Below, in pieces: positions 17,451-26,931 of a stretch of DNA of 64,000 nucleotides. Within the stretch, counting starts at the first letter, position 1; every line of letters starts with the position of its first letter. The notes below the pieces were generated by a model. It did not search any database, was not told where the DNA came from, and saw only the letters and a program-made list of their open reading frames with translations. This stretch comes from an uncultured Maribacter sp. (GTDB taxonomy: Bacteria; Bacteroidota; Bacteroidia; Flavobacteriales; Flavobacteriaceae): positions 124,001-188,000 of the forward strand of contig NZ_CANMDU010000003.1 in assembly GCF_947496775.1 (NCBI RefSeq). Reading direction: 5' to 3'. Both the position numbers and the translations under genes were made by a program.

Positions 17451-18953
17451 ATGAAAACAAATAGAAGAAAGTTCATTCAAGGAATTGCAGGTGCATCGGC
17501 AGGATTAATATTACCCGTAAGTTGCACTACCAGTTCCAAAAAGGAATCGGCTTCTTCTAAAGCTCCTGCAATTCATATAAAAAATAAACCTGTTAAAGCC
17601 TCTCATGATGTTATTGTTGTTGGTGCAGGGCTTTCGGGTTTACACGCTGCTATGCTTTTAGAAGAATCCGGGTACGATGTGCAAGTAATTGAAGGAAGAC
17701 AAAGATTAGGTGGAAGAGTTTATACGCTGTTAGATGTTCCAGGAAAACCTGAAGCTGCCGGAGAATACATAGGTGCTAATTATGCTCGTATGATTAGTAC
17801 TGTTAATAAGCTTGGTTTAGAAATGTATAACCCCGAAGGAGGAGGCAATAATAGACCTTGGTTGTATAACATTAAAGGAAACTATATAGATGCTAAAAAC
17901 TGGGAATCTCATAAGTTAAACCCACTAGAGGGGGAAGACAGAACCTTATTACCTCATCGTTTTCTTTCTACCATATCGCACAGAGATAATCCTTTATCAG
18001 GAAAACCTTTAGATGCCTGGTTAGAACCAGAATTTCATAAGTACGATATTCCTCATGATCAATACCTTAGATCTAAAGGTGTAAATGAAGAAACTATTCG
18101 CTTAATGAATGTTGTTATACATTCTGGCGGAATGCACAGAACCTCTGCAATAAACGAACTACGCCGTTACCACGTAATGCATTTTAGTAATGGTAAAATT
18201 AGTTTTCCAGATGGTACAAACTGGAAAATGGTAAAAGGCGGAAACTCCTTACTACCAGAAGCCATGGCCGGGAGCTTAAAAAACGAACCTCATTTAGGTA
18301 AAACCGTAGTTGGTTTTAAAGAAGAAGATGGTATTGTACAAGTGAGTTGTGCCGATGGTAGTGAATATAAAGGAAAACAGGTAATTTGTAGCATTCCTAT
18401 TTCTGTTTTACGTAATGTAACTTTTGAACCACATATATCTGGGATTACCAAAGAGGCTATTGACCAAATGGATTATGGACTTTCTGTACAAGTACACTTT
18501 CTTGTTAAAGAACCTTTCTGGGAAAAAGATGGTATGGAAGCTAATATGTGGACAGATGGCCCATTAGAACGTTTTGCTGTGCGTACCAAAAGAAACAAAA
18601 CAGATCCAGATGCAGCAATTGCATATATAAACGGTCCAGAATCTAATAAATTTAGGCTAATGACAGATGAGCAAGTCTTTAATTATGTTGAAATAAAATT
18701 AGCGGAAATGAGACCTTCCACAAAAGGAGCTTTAGAACGGTTAATTATCCAATCCTGTGAAAGAGATGTTCATGGTGCTGGTGATTGGGTGTATTGGCAA
18801 CCTGGACAAGTAAAAAAGTTTGCTAATCACATGCGTAAGTCGCACGGAAATATTCATTTCTGTGGAGAGCATACAGCCATTATGGAAAGAGGAATGGAAG
18901 GTGCTTTTGAATCTGGAGAAAGAGCCGCTCTAGACATTATACTTAATGCTTAA
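17451..18953 (+). CDS. Tat-exported flavin amine oxidase family protein, paralogue 1
   Basis: 500 residues. RR5-6 followed by KFIQG is a twin-arginine signal and Cys25 (PVSC) a lipobox. GAGLSG (58-63) with a downstream acidic residue and RLGGRVYT form the FAD-binding site. HFCGEHTAIMERGMEGAFESGERAA near the end is the second flavin motif of the monoamine oxidase/phytoene desaturase superfamily. It removes hydride from C-N or C-C bonds; the substrate is unknown. It follows the cytochrome gene by 15 bases, a possible electron acceptor. Confidence 0.88.
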   Translation: MKTNRRKFIQGIAGASAGLILPVSCTTSSKKESASSKAPAIHIKNKPVKASHDVIVVGAGLSGLHAAMLLEESGYDVQVIEGRQRLGGRVYTLLDVPGKPEAAGEYIGANYARMISTVNKLGLEMYNPEGGGNNRPWLYNIKGNYIDAKNWESHKLNPLEGEDRTLLPHRFLSTISHRDNPLSGKPLDAWLEPEFHKYDIPHDQYLRSKGVNEETIRLMNVVIHSGGMHRTSAINELRRYHVMHFSNGKISFPDGTNWKMVKGGNSLLPEAMAGSLKNEPHLGKTVVGFKEEDGIVQVSCADGSEYKGKQVICSIPISVLRNVTFEPHISGITKEAIDQMDYGLSVQVHFLVKEPFWEKDGMEANMWTDGPLERFAVRTKRNKTDPDAAIAYINGPESNKFRLMTDEQVFNYVEIKLAEMRPSTKGALERLIIQSCERDVHGAGDWVYWQPGQVKKFANHMRKSHGNIHFCGEHTAIMERGMEGAFESGERAALDIILNA

Positions 18954-18963
18954 AACTAATTAT

Positions 18964-19971
18964 ATGAGACCCTATGCTACTTTAATTTTATTGGCAATCT
19001 GTAGTTTACAACTAACAATAGCTTCGCCAAATATAATTTTTGATTTAGGTGACCCAAATACCCGTGACCTAGAAGTTTTGGCAAATTGGTTTGAAGGCGA
19101 ATTTGATAATGACGATCAAATGTGGGTAGAAGCTCGTGGAGATTGGTGGGGAAAAGAGAATGAGAAACACCAACAAATGCACGCCATTCATAAAAGAGTA
19201 AAAGCAGATAGCATTGGAAACTTTGTTTTTTATGTGGAAGAATACCTTGATAATGACCAAACAAAAATTAGTAGACAAAGACTTGTCTCTTTTCATAGTT
19301 TAAAAGAGAAACCTGGTATTGCAATGAAAATTTATTTTTTAAAAGATGCCTCAAAATATGCTTTAGATTCTGACACGCACCAAACTATGATGAACACTAT
19401 TTCTAAAAAAAACCTTTTTGGATTAGATGGTTGCGATGTTATATTTCAAAGAAAAGGAGAGCAATACCACGGAAGTATGGAGAGCAAAGCCTGTCAATTT
19501 GGAAAAGGAAAAGAAAAAAGGTACTCCGTGCATGATATTATCTTGTCCGAAAAACAGTACTGGCGTGTAGATCGCACTTTTTTGGTTAAAGACGATTCGT
19601 TTCATAAAGGACATCCTAATGCAGAACCGCATAAAATGAAAAAAGTAAAATACTATACTTGCGATGTCTCTTTTTTTAAAACAGCTTATTATGTTCCAAG
19701 TGAAAAAGATAAAAGTTTTAAAAACTTAAAAGTACACAACCAAGGAGGCAAAGCTTCTATGGTAAACCCTATAAATGGAAAAACATACTATATTCAATTA
19801 AGAGATAAAGAATATCCTTTCTACAAACTAGAAGATTCTAATTTTTTCTTTCTACGTCTTAAAGAAGAAGGTCAAAAAGCATCAGTTGCTTTAGCTTTTG
19901 CAGAACCAAAAGCTAAAAAAATAGGCTTTCAGTTAGGTTGGGTTTCTGCAGTTTGCGAATGCGAAGAATAA
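18964..19971 (+). CDS. Exported CpcT/CpeT-like protein, paralogue 1
   Basis: 335 residues from ATG 18964 (MRPYATLILLAICS begins a signal peptide); ATG 18946, overlapping the previous stop, is an alternative six codons earlier. The middle (about residues 30-200) matches the bilin lyase family CpcT/CpeT: LANWFEGEFDN at the start, VFYVEEYLDN and SRQRLVSF in the centre and GCDVIFQRKGEQYHGSM later. That fold is a calycin barrel that binds phycobilins. A C-terminal extension of about 130 residues, shared with the gene at 39253, is not part of the cyanobacterial lyase. No phycobiliprotein genes are here, so chromophore binding or breakdown is likelier than attachment. Confidence 0.72.
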   Translation: MRPYATLILLAICSLQLTIASPNIIFDLGDPNTRDLEVLANWFEGEFDNDDQMWVEARGDWWGKENEKHQQMHAIHKRVKADSIGNFVFYVEEYLDNDQTKISRQRLVSFHSLKEKPGIAMKIYFLKDASKYALDSDTHQTMMNTISKKNLFGLDGCDVIFQRKGEQYHGSMESKACQFGKGKEKRYSVHDIILSEKQYWRVDRTFLVKDDSFHKGHPNAEPHKMKKVKYYTCDVSFFKTAYYVPSEKDKSFKNLKVHNQGGKASMVNPINGKTYYIQLRDKEYPFYKLEDSNFFFLRLKEEGQKASVALAFAEPKAKKIGFQLGWVSAVCECEE

Positions 19972-19991
19972 CACCTACTAAAAATATAGCC

Positions 19992-20897
19992 ATGATTCTA
20001 AAAAAAAATAATAATCTACTAAAATTAATATTTGGTTTATTCGCCAGTATTCTGCTTTTTAATTGCACCCCAAAAGAAACTCCAGAAAAGACAGAAGCTA
20101 TTCTGGCTAAAACTGCAATGGCCTATGACCTTAATAGCCCTATAGATCAGCTTTTAATTTTTGAAAAAATGCAAGGGGATCTTTCTGGTAAAATGACCTA
20201 TTCGTACTCCGAAGGTCGTGTTTTTGGTATACGACCAGACAAACCAGATAGCCTTAATGTATTTGGTAAAGAAGTATTTAGATATTCTGGTTGTGGAATG
20301 AAAATTATGCGCCTTTTAGAAAATGGAAATATCGAAACAAAATCTAAAGGTTGGTTACTTTATAGAGATCCAAAAACCGGAGAATTTTTAAGTGAAATGA
20401 CCAACCCTTATACAGGTGAATTAGTTGAAGTACCTGCTTTTAGAGCAGGAATTCGCGGCGGAATCATGACCCCTGAAGGTCCTATAGTAGATGCCAATTT
20501 CACTATGGAAAGTACCGCATTTGGAGCTCCTCTTAACTTAGAATTTACGGAAATAGGGAATAAAGTTCATATTACTCGGCACGCTTTTACAAAATGGTTC
20601 GAAAAAAAATCGCAAACATGGAGAACTGAAATGACCTTAGATACTTATGATGTAGATAAAAAATACTTAACAGATAGGTCTTTAACTCACATACCATCGG
20701 AATACCATTGGACTAGTGAAACCTCTTGGCTTTCCATCTTAAAAATGCATGGAACTCCAGGGCACATGATATGGACTTCTAGTGGTGGCACTCTTTTTAA
20801 TAAAGAAGATTTACCTAAAGATTTTATAGCAGCCACAGAAGAAAAACAACCAGACATTTTCGGAGAAGAACTAAAATGGGAAGAAAATGAAAAATAA
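19992..20897 (+). CDS. DUF1838 lipoprotein, paralogue 1
   Basis: 301 residues from ATG 19992, chosen because it begins a lipoprotein signal (lipobox LFNC); an ATG at 19938 would overlap the previous gene. The body fits DUF1838: NPYTGE about a third of the way in, a long beta-rich middle and a tryptophan-rich block near the end (SWLSILKMHGTPGHMIW). The function of DUF1838 is unknown. The gene is followed by an amine oxidase whose start overlaps it by 11 bases, and it comes right after a CpcT-like gene, a pairing that recurs twice on the other side of the cluster. Confidence 0.75.
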   Translation: MILKKNNNLLKLIFGLFASILLFNCTPKETPEKTEAILAKTAMAYDLNSPIDQLLIFEKMQGDLSGKMTYSYSEGRVFGIRPDKPDSLNVFGKEVFRYSGCGMKIMRLLENGNIETKSKGWLLYRDPKTGEFLSEMTNPYTGELVEVPAFRAGIRGGIMTPEGPIVDANFTMESTAFGAPLNLEFTEIGNKVHITRHAFTKWFEKKSQTWRTEMTLDTYDVDKKYLTDRSLTHIPSEYHWTSETSWLSILKMHGTPGHMIWTSSGGTLFNKEDLPKDFIAATEEKQPDIFGEELKWEENEK

Positions 20898-22377
20898 AAA
20901 CATATCTCCAAAAATTAATCGTAGAGATATGCTAAAAAAAACCAGCGTTTTTTTAGCTGTAGCCCCTTTTTATTTTGGCTTACATAGTTGCATAAATAGT
21001 GGAAAAAAATCTTTTGATGCTGATGTAATTGTTATTGGGGCAGGATTATCTGGTTTAAACGCAGCTTTAATATTAGAAAAAAGTGGTTTTAGAGTAAAAA
21101 TTATAGAAGCTACAAATAGAATCGGAGGGCGCGTTTTTTCTTTAGATGACAAAATAGTCCCAGGACATCCTGAATTAGGAGGAAATGGTATAGGAGGTGG
21201 TTATGCCAGAATCCTCAATGCCGCTAAAAAATATAACCTTGAAATGGGCCCTTTTAGACCTAGGTCAACCCCTAGAAAAAAGGAAAGTTACTTCCATATC
21301 AATAATAAAAATATTTTAGAAGAAAATTGGACGAATCATGCAATGAACCCATTTCCTAAAGGGTTTAAAAAAGGTTTCCCATCTTCTCAACAATGGGGTG
21401 TTTATCAAAAATTAAACCCGCTTCCAAAGAATGATTTAGTGGCTTGGCGAAAAAAAGAATTCAAAAAATGGGACAAATCTATCTATACTATTCTTAAAGA
21501 GAATGGTTTTTCTGATAAGGCAATTCATTTAACCGCCGGAACCAATTCTGCCTACGGAACAGATGAACATTCTTTATCGGCAATGATGTATTTTCAAATT
21601 TTGAATTTTATTAACCATCAATCTACTTTTAAAGATTCTGGAGGTGGGGTGGTTAAAGGTAACCAACGTATTCCAGAAGCCATGGCAGCAGATTTTAATC
21701 AGGATATAGTAATGAAATCTCCTGTAAAAGCTATAATAGATAACAAAGACCATGTAAAAATTAGTCTTGAAAATGATAAAACCATGAGAGCTCGTTATGT
21801 TATAGCTACATTACCAACTCCTGCGCTTCGTCGTATATCCATATCATCATTTTCTAACCAAATACAACAAAAAGGAATTAACGAATTATGCTATACCCCA
21901 AATTTGCAAATTCATTTTATACCAACAGAAAACTATTGGGAAAAAGACGGCTTACCTCCAAGTATTTGGAGTGATCAGCGATTTGGTCGTTTTATGGCCA
22001 TGAAGAATGATCCAAAAAACCCAAATAAAGTTACAAGTTGCGTAGCATATATTGCCGGAAATCAGGCTCTAGAAATTAGCAAGCTTGGAAAAAAGAAAGG
22101 AATTTCACAGGTTCTTAAAATTTTAGAAAAAATAAGACCTAGCCTAAAAGGAACTCTAAAATTTGCACATTACTGGTCGTGGATTAATAATCCCTACGCG
22201 GGAGGATCATACGCTTATTGGAAACCTGGACAAATTACTTCTTACGCTAACGAATTTGCAAAACCAAACGGTAGAATACATTTTGCTGGAGAACATACCG
22301 CAGTTATGATGAGGGGTATGGAAGGCGCCATGGAATCTGGAGAACGTGCTGCTTTTGACATTATGAATCTATTGTAA
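20887..22377 (+). CDS. Tat-exported flavin amine oxidase family protein, paralogue 2
   Basis: 496 residues. Twin arginines RR12-13 in INRRDMLKK and lipobox HSC (Cys35) predict a Tat-exported lipoprotein. GAGLSG (51-56), RIGGRVF and, near the C-terminus, HFAGEHTAVMMRGMEGAMESGERAA are the FAD-binding motifs. WINNPYAGGSYAYWKPGQIT is shared with the next gene, so the two are tandem duplicates and form a substrate-site block. One of four members of this family in the window; likely works with the upstream cytochrome c. Confidence 0.88.
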   Translation: MKNKNISPKINRRDMLKKTSVFLAVAPFYFGLHSCINSGKKSFDADVIVIGAGLSGLNAALILEKSGFRVKIIEATNRIGGRVFSLDDKIVPGHPELGGNGIGGGYARILNAAKKYNLEMGPFRPRSTPRKKESYFHINNKNILEENWTNHAMNPFPKGFKKGFPSSQQWGVYQKLNPLPKNDLVAWRKKEFKKWDKSIYTILKENGFSDKAIHLTAGTNSAYGTDEHSLSAMMYFQILNFINHQSTFKDSGGGVVKGNQRIPEAMAADFNQDIVMKSPVKAIIDNKDHVKISLENDKTMRARYVIATLPTPALRRISISSFSNQIQQKGINELCYTPNLQIHFIPTENYWEKDGLPPSIWSDQRFGRFMAMKNDPKNPNKVTSCVAYIAGNQALEISKLGKKKGISQVLKILEKIRPSLKGTLKFAHYWSWINNPYAGGSYAYWKPGQITSYANEFAKPNGRIHFAGEHTAVMMRGMEGAMESGERAAFDIMNLL

Positions 22378-22378
22378 C

Positions 22379-23875
22379 ATGAAAAAAATTAGGACTTATT
22401 TAAAAGATATGAACCGCAGAGATATGCTTAAAAAAAGTAGTCTCTTATTGGCAGCTGCTCCTTTTTATTTTGGATTAAATTCGTGTATTTACGGAAGTAA
22501 AAAAAACTTGGATGCCGATGTTATTATCATTGGAGCCGGATTATCCGGATTAAACGCCGCTTTACTTTTAGAAGAAAGTGGTTTTAAAGTTAAAATAGTC
22601 GAGGCAACAGACAGACTTGGGGGCCGTGTACATACTGCCAAAGAAAAAGATGTGCCAGGACATCCAGAATTGGGCGCAAATGGCATTGGTGGCGGTTATG
22701 CTAGAGTTATTGATGCCGCGCAAAAATATTCTGTTAAAATAGGCTCAGATAGACCTAGAACTGAAGCCAGAAAAGGAGAATTAATTTATCATATAAAAAA
22801 TGAATTCATTCTACCAGAAAACTGGCAAAATCACCCTTTTAATACCTTACCAGAAGGATTTAGAAAATCGTTACCCGCCTATACCACTTGGCCCATGTTC
22901 GCAAAAATAAACCCATTACCAAAAAATGATTTGGCGGCTTGGAGAGACCCTAAGTATAAGGATTGGGATAAGTCGGTTTATTCCGTACTAAAGGAAAAAG
23001 GATTCTCAGAGGATGCTATAAAACTATGTATGGGCACAAACTCAAGTTATGGCGTTGATGCTAAAAATATTTCTATAATGATGTATTTTCAAATACTAAC
23101 ATGGATAGGACAACAAACAGTTTCTACTGGTAAAGGCGGAGCTATTGTAGGGGGCAACCAACGATTACCAGAAGCTATGGGCGCAGCATTTAAGCAAGAT
23201 ATTATGTTAAATAGTCCTGTAAAAAGTATTTCTTCAGAAGAAGATGCTACAACTGTAACTTTAAATAATGGTAGTACCCTAAGAGCACCGTACACTTTAG
23301 TAACATTACCAACCTCAGCTTTACGCCATATTAAAATACCTCTAAGCACTACAGAGAACCAAAAAAGAGGTTTTGAAAGTTTAGAATATACACCTGTTGT
23401 ACAATTGCATTTTGTTCCAAAGAAAAAATATTGGGAAGAAGATGGCTTACCGCCAAGTATGTGGTGCGATAATTTAGCAGGAAGATTTATGGCAATGAAA
23501 AATGACCCGCAAAACCCTAACAAGGTAACTAGTTGTGTAGCTTTCCTTAATAGCAATGTTGCTATTGAAATGGACAAAATGAAACAAGAAGACGCAATTG
23601 CTATTGTCACCAAAACGCTAGAAGAAATAAGACCAAGTCTTAAAGGGGCATTAGATTTTGTTTATTATTGGACCTGGATAAATAACCCTTATGCTGGTGG
23701 TGCATATGCTTACTGGAAACCTGGACAAATCACAGATTTCGCAAACCATCTTGCTACTCCTATAGGAAGAATTCATTTTGCTGGAGAACATACCGCAATA
23801 ATGAATAGAGGTATGGAAGGTGCAATGGAATCTGGCGAAAGGGCAGCTTTAGAAATCATGGAATTATTAGGATAG
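22379..23875 (+). CDS. Tat-exported flavin amine oxidase family protein, paralogue 3
   Basis: 498 residues, clearly a tandem paralogue of the gene just before it. RR13-14 (MNRRDMLKK), lipobox NSC (Cys36), GAGLSG (52-57) and RLGGRVHT for FAD, and HFAGEHTAIMNRGMEGAMESGERAA at the end. A start at the internal ATG 22409 would give a shorter, more usual Tat signal and cannot be excluded. Only one base separates the two paralogues. Divergence in the middle third suggests different substrates or successive steps. Confidence 0.88.
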   Translation: MKKIRTYLKDMNRRDMLKKSSLLLAAAPFYFGLNSCIYGSKKNLDADVIIIGAGLSGLNAALLLEESGFKVKIVEATDRLGGRVHTAKEKDVPGHPELGANGIGGGYARVIDAAQKYSVKIGSDRPRTEARKGELIYHIKNEFILPENWQNHPFNTLPEGFRKSLPAYTTWPMFAKINPLPKNDLAAWRDPKYKDWDKSVYSVLKEKGFSEDAIKLCMGTNSSYGVDAKNISIMMYFQILTWIGQQTVSTGKGGAIVGGNQRLPEAMGAAFKQDIMLNSPVKSISSEEDATTVTLNNGSTLRAPYTLVTLPTSALRHIKIPLSTTENQKRGFESLEYTPVVQLHFVPKKKYWEEDGLPPSMWCDNLAGRFMAMKNDPQNPNKVTSCVAFLNSNVAIEMDKMKQEDAIAIVTKTLEEIRPSLKGALDFVYYWTWINNPYAGGAYAYWKPGQITDFANHLATPIGRIHFAGEHTAIMNRGMEGAMESGERAALEIMELLG

Positions 23876-23879
23876 AAAA

Positions 23880-24872
23880 ATGAAAAATATTAAACGTAAT
23901 TTTAATTTTAGTGAAAAAGACCCTCCTATTCGAGGGTTTCAAGAGGTAGTTTTCAGTGTGTATAACCTAGAGCGAGCTCTTCAATTTTATCAAGAAATTT
24001 GTGGTTGGGAAATTTTAACTCGGCATAAAGGAGATACCAATTTAAAGAGTATTTGGAAATTAGAGGAAGAAGTTACAATAGAGGAAGTTGTACTTCGTAA
24101 TCCCGAGGACCATGAAGGTTTCCTTAGATTAGTGAAATTCAGCAACGTAGATCAACAACAAATACGTTCTGGAACACAAATATGGGATTCCGGCGGCATT
24201 TTCGATGTAAATGTTCGTGTAAAAGATATGAAAACCATGTATACCACCTTTCAAAGAGAAGGTTGGAATGGCTATACAGACCCTCATCGATTTACCTTTG
24301 GACAATTTGATGTCTCTGAAGTAGTACTTAAAGGTCATGATGGAATTACTATAGCCGCAATGGAGCGTTTTTACCCTCCTTTAGAAGGGTTTGAGTTTAA
24401 AAAAGTGAGTCGAATTTTTAATTCTACTACGGTATGCAAAAATTACAAAAAAAGTCTTGCCTTTTTTACTGAGGTATTAGGGTTTAAAATATACTTTGAA
24501 ACCCCTGGAAATAAACGAGAAAATGGTAAAAATGTAATTGGAGTTCCTCCTAATATTAATGGAGGCATTACTGCTCCTGTTTGCATTGTACACCCAGAAG
24601 GGAAAAATTTTGGATCTATAGAATTATTAGAAACCAAAGAATTAAAAGGGAAAGACTGTTCTAAACTAGCACAACCCCCAAACTTAGGTATTTTAATGCT
24701 TCGGTTTCCTGTAAAAGACGCGGAAGTTTATGCTAAAAAAATAATAGACAATGGCGGAAAACTAAATACGGAAGTGCAGGTTTTAGAGATTAATCCGTAT
24801 GGAAAAATAAAGGCTTTTTCGGTAAGAACACCTGATGGTGTTTGGTTAGAGTTTTTAGAAACTATTGATTAA
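23880..24872 (+). CDS. Two-domain VOC family protein
   Basis: 330 residues, no signal peptide. Two vicinal-oxygen-chelate modules: the first about 15-140, with VYNLERALQFYQEICGW, the second about 165-328, with NYKKSLAFFTEVLGFKIYF and ending in TPDGVWLEFLE. The superfamily includes glyoxalases, extradiol dioxygenases and binding proteins. The first strand of each module lacks the usual His ligand, so metal binding is doubtful. Related two-domain genes lie at 32588 and 37265. Confidence 0.78.
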   Translation: MKNIKRNFNFSEKDPPIRGFQEVVFSVYNLERALQFYQEICGWEILTRHKGDTNLKSIWKLEEEVTIEEVVLRNPEDHEGFLRLVKFSNVDQQQIRSGTQIWDSGGIFDVNVRVKDMKTMYTTFQREGWNGYTDPHRFTFGQFDVSEVVLKGHDGITIAAMERFYPPLEGFEFKKVSRIFNSTTVCKNYKKSLAFFTEVLGFKIYFETPGNKRENGKNVIGVPPNINGGITAPVCIVHPEGKNFGSIELLETKELKGKDCSKLAQPPNLGILMLRFPVKDAEVYAKKIIDNGGKLNTEVQVLEINPYGKIKAFSVRTPDGVWLEFLETID

Positions 24873-24882
24873 AATAAAAAAC

Positions 24883-26016
24883 ATGATGCTTAAAAAATTT
24901 ATCTTACTATTTCTCTTAATTACAATTGCTTGTGGCGATTCTAAGGAAAATAATGTAACTAAAACAGAAGAAAATAAAACTCTACTAGTAAAAGCGGATG
25001 GCTCTTATGATAAAATTCCATTAGAAAAAGATACCATTGTACTAAAAGTAATGCAAACTCGTGTAAAATCTCTATCTAGTTTCAACTCTATTGAAGAAGG
25101 GTTAGAAGAGAATATGAAATATATGGAAAAACTTGCTAACCAAGCACAAACCGAAGGCAGCAAACCAGATATTATTTTATTTCATGAGTTTCCACTTACG
25201 GGCTATTCTTCTGGTACTAGGCAAGAGAAAATGCCTTTTACAATTGAAGTTCCAGGACCAGAAACCGAAAGACTAGGAAAAGTTGCAAAGTCTTGTGATT
25301 GCTATGTTATTTTTGGTAGTTATGTTAGAGACGCAGCATGGCCAGACCATATACTTAGTATAAACACTGTATTAGGTAGAGATGGAAAAATTGCAAAAAC
25401 GTTTTGGAAATCTAGAAACATAAAACGTTTATACAAAACCAAAGAAATTACTACAACAACCATAGAAGGGGTTAGAGATGCGTATCGTAAAAAATATGGA
25501 ATAGAAGAAGAGTTTCCTGTACTACAAACTGAATATGGAAACATAGCTGTTAGTACTGTGCAATTTGACCCTTTTATATATGCAGCATTTGCTATGCGTG
25601 GTACCGAAATAATGCTCAGAACCGCTACTCTTTTTGCGCAAGAAGATGTTGTTTTTACAGCATGGAGTAATGATTTTTATTCGGCCATGGCTAATTTTAC
25701 ACTCCCAGTTAGTACGGGCTATAATGCCGGAGAGTCTATTATTGTAAATCCGCATGGCGAAATTCTTGCCAAACACCCAAGTAAAGAAGAAGATGGTATA
25801 GTAGAAGCTAAAATTCCTATCGCTGCATTTAGAAAAGATAGAACTATACCCAATTATGCTCTAGAAATGGTAAAGCCTGTTTTTGAGCAATACCGCCAAG
25901 AAATACCAATAAATCATTTAAATGTAAAAAAAGATAAATTACCCAAAACTGGTGAAGAAATGAAAAAGTTATTCGATAGTATTAGCCGTTACGTACCAGT
26001 TAAAACAGCAGATTAA
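24883..26016 (+). CDS. Nitrilase-superfamily lipoprotein lacking the catalytic cysteine
   Basis: 377 residues from ATG 24883 (an ATG at 24865 lies six codons upstream). The start is chosen for the lipoprotein signal with lipobox (TIAC, Cys17). The carbon-nitrogen hydrolase fold is seen in FHEFPLTGY (Glu102), TFWKSRN (Lys176) and ARGT-like MRGTEIMLRTAT. The strand that should carry the nucleophile reads IAVSTVQFDP, with Val226 where Cys is expected, so classical amide or nitrile hydrolysis is unlikely unless another residue serves. An envelope-exported member of this family is also unusual. It could be a binding protein derived from an amidase. Confidence 0.75.
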   Translation: MMLKKFILLFLLITIACGDSKENNVTKTEENKTLLVKADGSYDKIPLEKDTIVLKVMQTRVKSLSSFNSIEEGLEENMKYMEKLANQAQTEGSKPDIILFHEFPLTGYSSGTRQEKMPFTIEVPGPETERLGKVAKSCDCYVIFGSYVRDAAWPDHILSINTVLGRDGKIAKTFWKSRNIKRLYKTKEITTTTIEGVRDAYRKKYGIEEEFPVLQTEYGNIAVSTVQFDPFIYAAFAMRGTEIMLRTATLFAQEDVVFTAWSNDFYSAMANFTLPVSTGYNAGESIIVNPHGEILAKHPSKEEDGIVEAKIPIAAFRKDRTIPNYALEMVKPVFEQYRQEIPINHLNVKKDKLPKTGEEMKKLFDSISRYVPVKTAD

Positions 26017-26041
26017 AAAATATTCACTAAAAGAAAATAGT

Positions 26042-26479
26042 ATGTCATTATTATATAAAAGAATTACCCTTTGTGTTGCAGATTTAGAGCGTTCTCTTAG
26101 CATTTATAGAGATATTTTAGGTTTCACTATTAATTATATTGAACCTTCAGAGAAAGACTCTTTCTCTTATCCCGTATTTAATATTCCAAATGAAGCCGAT
26201 TTAAATTTTGCCACCATGGATAGTCCTACCCAAGAGCGAACATTTGCGCTAACTGAAATTAAAGGTGTACCACTACCAAAACAAGAAGGCATTCATATGA
26301 CAGCATCTGTAATTAAAGTGGACAATTTAAGCGATGTAATTGCAAAAATAAAGGCTTTAGGATTAAAAACTACCGATATTAAAACAGATGAAAACGATTA
26401 TGCAACTTTTATAGAACAAGCATTTGTAGATTTTGATGGACACTTAATAGTTCTATACCAATTGATGGAGAAAATATAA
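26042..26479 (+). CDS. Single-domain VOC protein
   Basis: 145 residues, no signal. KRITLCVADLERSLSIYRDILGF at the start and DFDGHLIVLYQ at the end are the two betaalphabeta-beta-beta ends of a VOC module. The positions normally filled by His (first strand) and Glu (last strand) are Thr and Val, so it probably does not bind the usual metal ion. It is a tandem paralogue of the next gene, ten bases downstream. Confidence 0.78.
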   Translation: MSLLYKRITLCVADLERSLSIYRDILGFTINYIEPSEKDSFSYPVFNIPNEADLNFATMDSPTQERTFALTEIKGVPLPKQEGIHMTASVIKVDNLSDVIAKIKALGLKTTDIKTDENDYATFIEQAFVDFDGHLIVLYQLMEKI

Positions 26480-26489
26480 TCCTTTTGTT

Positions 26490-26924
26490 ATGCCAATACA
26501 GTTTAAAAGAGCTACACTGTTAGTTGCAGATTTAAAAAAATCCTTATCCATTTATAAAGATATTTTAGGGTTCTCTGTTAACTATATTAAAAAATCGGAA
26601 GATGACTCCTACTCCTACCCTGTATTTAACTTACCAAAAAATGCACAGGTTTCTTTTTGTGCTTTAGATAGTCCTACCCAAAAAAGAACTTTTGCTCTTA
26701 CTGAGGTTAAAGAATATAAACTACCAGAACAAAAAGGCCCTAGAATGGCTGTTTTAGTTTTACAAGTAGATGATTTAAAAAATAGGATATCTAAAATTAC
26801 TTCTTTAGGGTTAGAAACATTAGACCTTCTCAAAGATACTACAGATGGCGAATCTTATTTAGAACAAGCTTTTATGGACTTTGATGGGCACCTTATTTTA
26901 CTTTATGAAATTTTAAAAAAATAA
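26490..26924 (+). CDS. Single-domain VOC protein, tandem paralogue
   Basis: 144 residues, similar along its whole length to the gene before it (KRATLLVADLKKSLSIYKDILGF, SPTQKRTFALTEVK, DFDGHLILLYE). Again the usual metal ligands are absent (Thr and Leu at those positions). The pair may form a heterodimer, since VOC modules work as pairs. Eight bases separate it from the sulfurtransferase gene. Confidence 0.78.
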   Translation: MPIQFKRATLLVADLKKSLSIYKDILGFSVNYIKKSEDDSYSYPVFNLPKNAQVSFCALDSPTQKRTFALTEVKEYKLPEQKGPRMAVLVLQVDDLKNRISKITSLGLETLDLLKDTTDGESYLEQAFMDFDGHLILLYEILKK

Positions 26925-26931
26925 TTACGCT

